Source of the DNA: Streptomyces sp. NBC_01276
GTDB lineage: Bacteria; Actinomycetota; Actinomycetes; Streptomycetales; Streptomycetaceae
NCBI RefSeq assembly: GCF_041435355.1
Contig: NZ_CP108442.1
Coordinates: forward strand, 2,604,001 to 2,668,000
Direction: 5' to 3'
Length of the DNA: 64,000 bases
The notes under the pieces are model-generated. The model was not told the DNA's origin, did not search any database, and worked only from the letters and a program-made list of their open reading frames with translations. Below, one piece after another: positions 57,904 to 64,000 of this stretch. The stretch's first letter is position 1. The number at the start of each line of letters is the position of its first letter. The position numbers and the translations under genes are program-made.

Positions 57904-60798
57904 CTAGCCGCCCGTCTTGGGCGCCGTCAGCTTCGCCTCGGCGTCGATCGCCCGCTTCAGCGCGGCCTTGATGTCGTCCTGGGCCTTGCCGTAGGCCGTC
58001 CAGTCGCCGGACTGCCGGGCCTTCTCCGCCGCGTCGATGGCCTTCTGGGCGTCCTCCAGGGCCGCCTTGACCGTCGGGTCCTGGGCGGTGGGCGGAGTGA
58101 CGGTGCCCTCGCCCGGCGGGGTCGTCGTCGGGGGCGTCGGCGTGGTGGGCGTGGTGGGGGCCTCGGCCCCGAAGACCACGTTCAGCGCCTTCTCCAGGGT
58201 GTCCTCGAAGGCCGTCTGCCCGCCGTAGGTCACGAGCACCTTGCGCAGCAGCGGGTACTTGAGCCCGGAGCTGCGGACGTACACCGGCTCCACGTAGAGC
58301 ATGCCGCCGTCCAGCGGGACCGTGAGCAGGTTCCCGTACTCGACCTCGGAGTCACCGCCGCGCAGCAGACGGATGGACTCCGCGATCTTCGGCTCGGAGT
58401 TGAACTTGCTCTGGACCTGCTTGGGGCCGTCGACCGGGCTGCTGGTCGGCAGCTTCAGGAGTCTGATCTTGCCGTAGTCCGGGGTGCCCGGATCCGCGTT
58501 GACCGCCATGAAGGCGCTGAGGTTGTCCCGGCCGTTCGGCGTGAAGGTCGTCGTGAGGGAGAAGACCTGGTCCTTCTCCTTCTGCGCCGGCATCTTCATC
58601 GACAGGTAGTACGGCGGAACCGCCGTACCGGCCTTGGTGGTCGGGTCGTCCGGGACCTGCCAGGCCTCGCTGCCGCTGAGGAAGGTCTGCGGGTCGGTGA
58701 CGTGGTACCGGGTGAGCAGCTCGCGCTGGACCTTGAAGAGGTCCTGCGGGTAGCGCAGGTGGTCCATGAGCGCCTTGTCGATCGCGCTCTTGGGCTTCAC
58801 CGTGCCCGGGAACGCCTTCATCCAGGTCTTCAGGACCGGGTCCTCGGTGTCCCACTGGTACAGGCTGACCGTGCCGTCGTACGCGTCGACGGTGGCCTTC
58901 ACCGAGTTGCGGATGTAGTTGACCTGGCTCTCCTGGGCCACCACCGCGCGCTGGCTGTTGGTCAGCGAGTCGGCGGTGCTGTCGCCCAGCGTGGTGCGCG
59001 AGGCGTACGGGTAGCCGTTCGTCGTCGTGTAGGCGTCGACGATCCACTTGATCCGGCCGTCGACGACCGCCGGGTACGGGGCCCCGTCGATGGTCAGCCA
59101 GGGTGCGACGGCCTCGACGCGCTCCTTGGGGGTGCGGTTGTAGAGGATCCGCGAGCCCTCGCCGATGGCGCCCGAGTACAGGATCTGCGGCTCGCTGAAC
59201 GCGAGCGCGTACGCGGCCCGGTTGACCGGGTTGTCGAGGTTGACGCCGGAGTCGCCCTTGTAGCTCGTCTCCTTCTCGCCCTTGTCGTCCGAGTAGTCGA
59301 GCTCCTTCTGCGGACCGCCGACGATCGAGTACTGCTTCGTCTGCTCGCCGTAGTAGATGCGCTGCTCGAAGTCCGTGCCGAACATGCCCTTGGAGGGCAG
59401 GTCGGACTGGGTGAAGTCGGGGGCGCCCTTGTCGGTGGCGGTGTTGCCCTTGGCGGCGACCACGCCGAATCCGTGCGTGTAGCGGAAGTGGTCGTTGATC
59501 CAGTTGTTCTTCGGGATGCCGCCGATGTTCAGCTCGCGGAGCCCGATGACCGTGTCCTGGCCGCTGTAGCGGTCCACGGCGAGCGTGGACGGGAAGGCGT
59601 AGTAGCCCTTGACCTGCTGGAGCTGCTGGAAGGCCGGGGAGACGATGTTCGGGTCGAGGAGCCGGACGCTGGCGGTGGTGTCCGCCGTCTTGCGCAGCTG
59701 GTCCTTGTTCGTGCCGGGGGTGGGCACGCCCGGGTAGTCCTTGACGTCGCTGCCGGCGATCCCGTAGGCGTCGCGCGTGGCCTTGATGTTCTTCTCGACG
59801 TACGGGGATTCCTTGGCCTGCTCGTTCGGCTGGACCTGGAACTTCTGCACGATCGCCGGGTAGAGCCCGCCGATCAGGATCGCCGACAGGACCATCAGGC
59901 CGAAGCCGATGACCGGCAGCTGCCAGGTGCGGCGCCACAGGGTGGCGAAGAAGAGCAGCGCGCAGATGGCCGCGATGGCGACGAGGATCGTCTTCGCGGG
60001 CAGGTAGGCGTTGGCGTCGACGTACCGCAGGCCGGTCCAGTTGTCGGCGGCCTTGAAGTCGCTGGACTTCACGGCGAGGCCGTACCGGTCGAGCCAGTAG
60101 GCGACGGCCTTGAAGGTCACGAAGAGGCCGAGCAGCACCGACAGGTGCCCGGTCGCCGCGGCGGTGGCCCGGGCACCCGGGCTGGTCACGCGCAGGCCGC
60201 CGTACAGGTAGTGCACGACGACGGCGGCGATCACCGAGAGCACGACGGCGGCGAAGCCGAAGCCGAGCAGGAAGCGGTACCAGGGCAGGTCGAAGGTGTA
60301 GAACGACACGTCCAGGCCGAACTGGGGGTCCTTGCGCCCGAAGGGCACCCCGTTCACGTACATCAGCCAGGTCTTCCACTGGCCGGCCGCCGAGGCGCCC
60401 GCGATCAGTCCGACGACCGCGGCGATGCCCAGGAGCAGCCACTTCTTGTACGGGGCGACGCTCATCCGGTAGCGGTCGAGGCTCTGCTGCTCCATCGACA
60501 TCGCGCTGAGCGGCGGCCGCAGCCGGTGCGCCAGCCAGATGTTGAACCCGACGGCACCGGCCATCAGCAGACCGAAGACGGCGAAGAGGCCGATCTTGGT
60601 CCACAGGGTGGTGGTGAAGACCGTCGAGTACTTGACGGAGCGGAACCAGAGCCAGTCCGTCCAAAACCCGGCGAACATGATGAACGCCATGGCCAGGACG
60701 GCCAGGACGCCCAGGGTCATCAGAAGAGTCCGGGCGCGCCGGGAGGGGCGGCCGACTCTCATCCGTGGCCCGGAGGGGCCTCCGCCGCGGTCCGGCAT
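57904..60798 (-). CDS. UPF0182-family large membrane protein
   Basis: 964 residues. Seven membrane spans lie in residues 20-310 ([22 protein letters not shown] first). A large external domain (about 320-870) has conserved [21 protein letters not shown] and [26 protein letters not shown] Thr/Pro linker and a short C-terminal helical domain ([24 protein letters not shown]) follow. The function is unknown. I start at the ATG at 60798 (MPDRGGG); the frame extends to 60903 without family similarity that I recall. Confidence 0.88.
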   Translation of the reverse strand: MPDRGGGPSGPRMRVGRPSRRARTLLMTLGVLAVLAMAFIMFAGFWTDWLWFRSVKYSTVFTTTLWTKIGLFAVFGLLMAGAVGFNIWLAHRLRPPLSAMSMEQQSLDRYRMSVAPYKKWLLLGIAAVVGLIAGASAAGQWKTWLMYVNGVPFGRKDPQFGLDVSFYTFDLPWYRFLLGFGFAAVVLSVIAAVVVHYLYGGLRVTSPGARATAAATGHLSVLLGLFVTFKAVAYWLDRYGLAVKSSDFKAADNWTGLRYVDANAYLPAKTILVAIAAICALLFFATLWRRTWQLPVIGFGLMVLSAILIGGLYPAIVQKFQVQPNEQAKESPYVEKNIKATRDAYGIAGSDVKDYPGVPTPGTNKDQLRKTADTTASVRLLDPNIVSPAFQQLQQVKGYYAFPSTLAVDRYSGQDTVIGLRELNIGGIPKNNWINDHFRYTHGFGVVAAKGNTATDKGAPDFTQSDLPSKGMFGTDFEQRIYYGEQTKQYSIVGGPQKELDYSDDKGEKETSYKGDSGVNLDNPVNRAAYALAFSEPQILYSGAIGEGSRILYNRTPKERVEAVAPWLTIDGAPYPAVVDGRIKWIVDAYTTTNGYPYASRTTLGDSTADSLTNSQRAVVAQESQVNYIRNSVKATVDAYDGTVSLYQWDTEDPVLKTWMKAFPGTVKPKSAIDKALMDHLRYPQDLFKVQRELLTRYHVTDPQTFLSGSEAWQVPDDPTTKAGTAVPPYYLSMKMPAQKEKDQVFSLTTTFTPNGRDNLSAFMAVNADPGTPDYGKIRLLKLPTSSPVDGPKQVQSKFNSEPKIAESIRLLRGGDSEVEYGNLLTVPLDGGMLYVEPVYVRSSGLKYPLLRKVLVTYGGQTAFEDTLEKALNVVFGAEAPTTPTTPTPPTTTPPGEGTVTPPTAQDPTVKAALEDAQKAIDAAEKARQSGDWTAYGKAQDDIKAALKRAIDAEAKLTAPKTGG

Positions 60799-60956
60799 CT
60801 GGAAAGCCAAGGTGCGCACCTCGAAAGTCGCTGTGGTCTGGTCGGTCTCTGGCGTACTGGAAAAGTGTCCAAAGCTGGGCCCCCGATCGTAGGGCCCACT
60901 CATGCAACTTACTGAGGCTTTAGTCAGTTCCCGCTATCGGGGAGAAAGGAGGCAGG

Positions 60957-61529
60957 ATGTTGTCCATGTCCAACCTTTCTCCCTCCCCCGGCACCCCGAT
61001 GGCGGCCGGTCCGCTGACCCGCGCCGTCCTCGAAATCGACGAGTACGCCTCCACCCTCGGCTGGGACAAGCCCGCCCGGCTCTTCGCCCTGGTCGACACG
61101 GCCCGCCTGCGCCGCTCGGAGCCGGGCCTCGCGAACCAGCTGGGCCTCGACCAGGACGACGCCGGCAAGAGCCAGCTGACCCCGATCGAGCAGGACCAGG
61201 TCCCGGCCGGGATGCCGCTGGACAAGTTCCTGGGGACCATCGCGTGGCCCGACGCGATCGTCGGCTGCGCCCTGACCGTGGAGCGGCTGATGCTGCCGCC
61301 GTCCGCGGAGGCCTCCGTACCGGAGGGGCTCAGCGACAAGCAGCTGGCCAAGTGGGTCGCCGGGCACCCCGACCGGCAGGAGGTCCGCCTGACGGTGGGC
61401 GTGCTGCGCGACGGGTCGCGGGAGTCGGCCGTGCGGCTGCGGGAGAAGGACTCCTCCAGCGAGGTGCTGACCGGGGCGACCCTGGTGCCGGGCCTGGCCG
61501 AGGCCCTGGCCGCGACCTTCCTGGATTAG
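60957..61529 (+). CDS. PPA1309 family protein
   Basis: 190 residues, one domain conserved in actinobacteria (RAVLEIDEYASTLGWDKPARLFALVDTARL; FLGTIAWPDAIVGCALTVERLMLP). Cytoplasmic, no known function. AGGAGG lies 4 bases before the ATG at 60957; the ATG at 60966 is an alternative. It is divergent from the UPF0182 gene and convergent with the PDZ protease gene. Confidence 0.82.
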   Translation: MLSMSNLSPSPGTPMAAGPLTRAVLEIDEYASTLGWDKPARLFALVDTARLRRSEPGLANQLGLDQDDAGKSQLTPIEQDQVPAGMPLDKFLGTIAWPDAIVGCALTVERLMLPPSAEASVPEGLSDKQLAKWVAGHPDRQEVRLTVGVLRDGSRESAVRLREKDSSSEVLTGATLVPGLAEALAATFLD

Positions 61530-61581
61530 TCGGGCCGGCCGGGCGGGACCCGGCGGGTCCGGGTGCGGCGGGGTCCGGCGG

Positions 61582-62670
61582 TCAGGACTTCGTGCACCGC
61601 GGCAGACCCGCCGTGTCCCCCTTGCCGATCTTCTCCAGGGCCTTGGTGGCGTCGTCGATGGTGGAGACCTTGACCAGGGTCAGGCCGTCGGGGGTGTGCT
61701 CCGACGCGGAGGCGCAGTTCTCGGCCGGGGTGAGGAAGTACTCGGCGCCGGCCTGGCGGGCGCCGATGGTCTTCATCTGGATGCCGCCGATGGGGCCGAC
61801 CTTGCCGGTGTCGTCGATGGTGCCGGTGCCCGCGATGAACTTCCCGCCGGTCAGGCTCTGCGGGGTGAGCTTGTCGACGATGCCGAGGGCGAACATCAGC
61901 CCGGCGCTGGGGCCGCCGACGTCGGCGAGCTTGATGTCGATCGGGAACGGGAAGGCGTGGTCGGTCCCGGCCCGGATGCCGACGATGGCGTGGCCGTCGT
62001 CGGGCGCCTTGCCCGCGGTGATGGTGACCTTGGTGCTGCCGGTGGGCTCGCGGTTCTCCTTCTCGGCCGCCGCCGCGTCGGCGGCCGGGACGATGGTGAA
62101 CTCCACCGGCTCCCCGGGCTTGTGCTTGGTGACGAGCTTGGCCACGTCGCCCGGCTCGTTGACCGGGGCGCCGTCCACGTCCTTGATCACGTCCCCGGCG
62201 TGCAGCTTCCCCTCGGAGGGGCTGCCCTTGACGACGGTGGAGACGATGACGCGGGCGGTGACCGGGATGCCGAGCTGCTTGAGGGCGGCCACCTTGGCGC
62301 TCTCCTGCGACTGGCTGAACTCCTCGGCGTTCTCCTGCGTCGACTCCTTGTCCGTCTTGCCGTTCGGATAGAGGTTCTCGTGCGGCACGACGATGTTGTC
62401 GCCGGCCACCCAGCCGTAGACCGCTTCCAGCAGGTTCATGTCGTAGTCCGCGCCGGTGACGCGGACCGTGGTCATGTTGAGGTGACCGCTGGTCGGGTAC
62501 GTCTTGCGGCCCGAGATGTTCAGGACCGGCTCGCCGCGCGAGTCGCCGAGCGTGTTCACGGTGGGGCCCGGGCTCATCTCCGAGTACGGGACCCTGACGA
62601 ACACTCCTACGCAGAGCAGCGCGAACAGCACGAGGAAGGAGGCGAGCATCGTCGCGGTGCGGCGTGGCAT
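61582..62670 (-). CDS. PDZ and Lon-like (S16) membrane protease, YlbL family
   Basis: 362 residues. One N-terminal membrane anchor (SFLVLFALLCVGVFVRV), a PDZ domain (about 135-215, VVKGSPSEGKLHAGDVIKDVDG) and a Lon-type protease domain with Ser in VGGPSAGLMFALG near 252 and Lys in GIQMKTIGARQAG near 300. It acts on the outer face of the membrane. Its substrates in Streptomyces are not known to me. Confidence 0.9.
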   Translation of the reverse strand: MPRRTATMLASFLVLFALLCVGVFVRVPYSEMSPGPTVNTLGDSRGEPVLNISGRKTYPTSGHLNMTTVRVTGADYDMNLLEAVYGWVAGDNIVVPHENLYPNGKTDKESTQENAEEFSQSQESAKVAALKQLGIPVTARVIVSTVVKGSPSEGKLHAGDVIKDVDGAPVNEPGDVAKLVTKHKPGEPVEFTIVPAADAAAAEKENREPTGSTKVTITAGKAPDDGHAIVGIRAGTDHAFPFPIDIKLADVGGPSAGLMFALGIVDKLTPQSLTGGKFIAGTGTIDDTGKVGPIGGIQMKTIGARQAGAEYFLTPAENCASASEHTPDGLTLVKVSTIDDATKALEKIGKGDTAGLPRCTKS

Positions 62671-62869
62671 GGCTCGACAGTACGTGACGGCCTCTGCGGG
62701 CGGCCCCCGGGGCCGGTCCGTACGGGGCCCCCGGGCGGAACTCTCAGGTGATTCTCAGCGGAGCCGAACCTTCCGGCGGAGGGGCTCGCGGTACCCCCGC
62801 GGTGCCTTCCCGCGGTGTCTCCCCGCGCAACCGTCCGGCGGTGCTTCCCGGCGGGACTCTCGGGACGCG

Positions 62870-63076
62870 TCAGACGGCGTCGGAACCGGAGTGCGCCTTT
62901 TCTTTCATACGGGCCCGATGGGCCCGGTCGACCTCGTCCATGACCTCGCGGAACCTCGCGTAGCCGGCGAGCTCGGATATGTCGCCTTGAGTGCGGTCGC
63001 GTGCCGCCCAGCTGCCCCATATCGCCGCCCCGATCGCGGCGAACAGCGGAATCAGCAACCACGCCAGTGACGCCAT
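62870..63076 (-). CDS. Small single-span membrane protein
   Basis: 68 residues. One N-terminal membrane helix (LAWLLIPLFAAIGAAIWGSWAA) is followed by a charged cytoplasmic part (ELAGYARFREVMDEVDRAHRARMKEK). Start at ATG 63076 with GGGAGG 7 bases upstream. Conserved-looking, function unknown. It may form an operon with the PDZ protease gene downstream, 199 bases away. Confidence 0.75.
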   Translation of the reverse strand: MASLAWLLIPLFAAIGAAIWGSWAARDRTQGDISELAGYARFREVMDEVDRAHRARMKEKAHSGSDAV

Positions 63077-63243
63077 GGACGTGCCTCCCTGCCCCGAAAA
63101 GTACGTGTCGTCGATGGCTTCAACGCTCGTGCCCGGGAGGGGGTTACGCAAATCGAGGGCGTGTTGCGCGGCCGAACGGGTGTGAGGCTACTCCCCGGCG
63201 GGGAGACCCCGGCGCCCGGGGTACCCGTTCGCGGCCGTCCGCG

Positions 63244-63714
<471 letters not shown>

Positions 63715-63791
63715 CGTGCCCTAGCGGCCGGGGTGGTGGAATAGCCGATTCGCCCGGGCCCGGCCCGCCCGGTTGGGAGCCTCCTACAGGA

Positions 63792-63813
63792 GCCCCGCCC
63801 CGCGGGGCGGGGC
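63792..63813 (-). terminator. Terminator of the last gene
   Basis: A 22-base perfect GC palindrome, GCCCCGCCCCG and its complement, 12 bases past the stop at 63825. Confidence 0.7.
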
Positions 63814-63824
63814 ACCGGTCCGGT

Positions 63825-64000
63825 TCAGATGCCCCGGCGCCGGCGGGCCCGGCGGACCGCGGCGGCGGCGCCCAGCAGGGCCACCGTCGCACCCGCGGCG
63901 CCGGCGGCGGTGGCGGCGTCCTTGCGCCCCAGCCTGCGGCCCGCGACGGTGTGCCGGCCCGCCACCTCCTGGAGCAGCTCGGCGAGCACCTCCTCGTTGG
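63825..64000 (-). CDS. Unidentified protein, C-terminal part only
   Basis: The last 57 residues of a gene running out of the window: NEEVLAELLQEVAGRHTVA, a Gly/Ala-rich hydrophobic stretch (AATAAGAAGATVALLGAAAAV) that may span the membrane, and a basic end RRARRRRGI. A tail-anchored or membrane-attached protein is likely. I cannot name the family from this piece. Confidence 0.6.
   Translation of the reverse strand, partial: NEEVLAELLQEVAGRHTVAGRRLGRKDAATAAGAAGATVALLGAAAAVRRARRRRGI

Overview
The window is typical Streptomyces chromosome: very high G+C, dense gene packing, many GTG starts, WhiB-family and SigB-type sigma genes, snapalysin, the das chitobiose system and a B12-controlled nrdABS operon. 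From memory, the order from the malic enzyme through sigH, wblE, nagB, dasDCBA/dasR, nrdABS, rsrA/sigR, hisN, the catalase and the UPF0182 gene follows the S. coelicolor SCO5261 to roughly SCO5200 core region. No phage, insertion sequence, CRISPR array or rRNA was seen. The window cuts the first gene (malic enzyme, 5' end missing) and the last one (3' part of an unidentified minus-strand gene).

Region 1 (1-11 kb) holds the malic enzyme, a medium-chain dehydrogenase, a small HTH regulator with a Clp-N protein, a PadR/DUF4097 pair, the divergent snpR-snpA protease pair, and a two-gene operon for a family 2B encapsulin shell and its polyprenyl transferase partner. Region 2 (11-25 kb) holds nsrR-hmpA (nitric oxide defence), a cytoplasmic amidase, a sodium/proton antiporter, the SigH/anti-sigma pair, a lipid kinase, wblE, an orphan histidine kinase, a probable scr5239 small RNA, and a TetR/SDR pair.

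Region 3 (24-31 kb) is the N-acetylglucosamine/chitobiose module: nagB, dasD, dasC, dasB, dasA and the regulator dasR, with three clear DasR sites (sRNA, nagB, dasA) and one weaker one. The same regulator therefore probably links sugar uptake, sugar catabolism and the small RNA. Region 4 (31-41 kb) has cstA-ybdD, then nrdABS behind a NrdR box pair and a cobalamin riboswitch, then def.

Region 5 (41-48 kb) has two membrane HD-family proteins, the thiol-stress pair sigR-rsrA with a self-activating sigR promoter, an SRAP protein and an M50 protease. Region 6 (48-64 kb) has aroA-rsgA, an SMR exporter, hisN, the catalase with its Fur-type repressor, two identical initiator tRNA genes flanking a Sel1-repeat gene, a large UPF0182 membrane protein, a PDZ/Lon-like protease and moaE. 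Most convergent junctions carry long perfect hairpins that act as bidirectional terminators.
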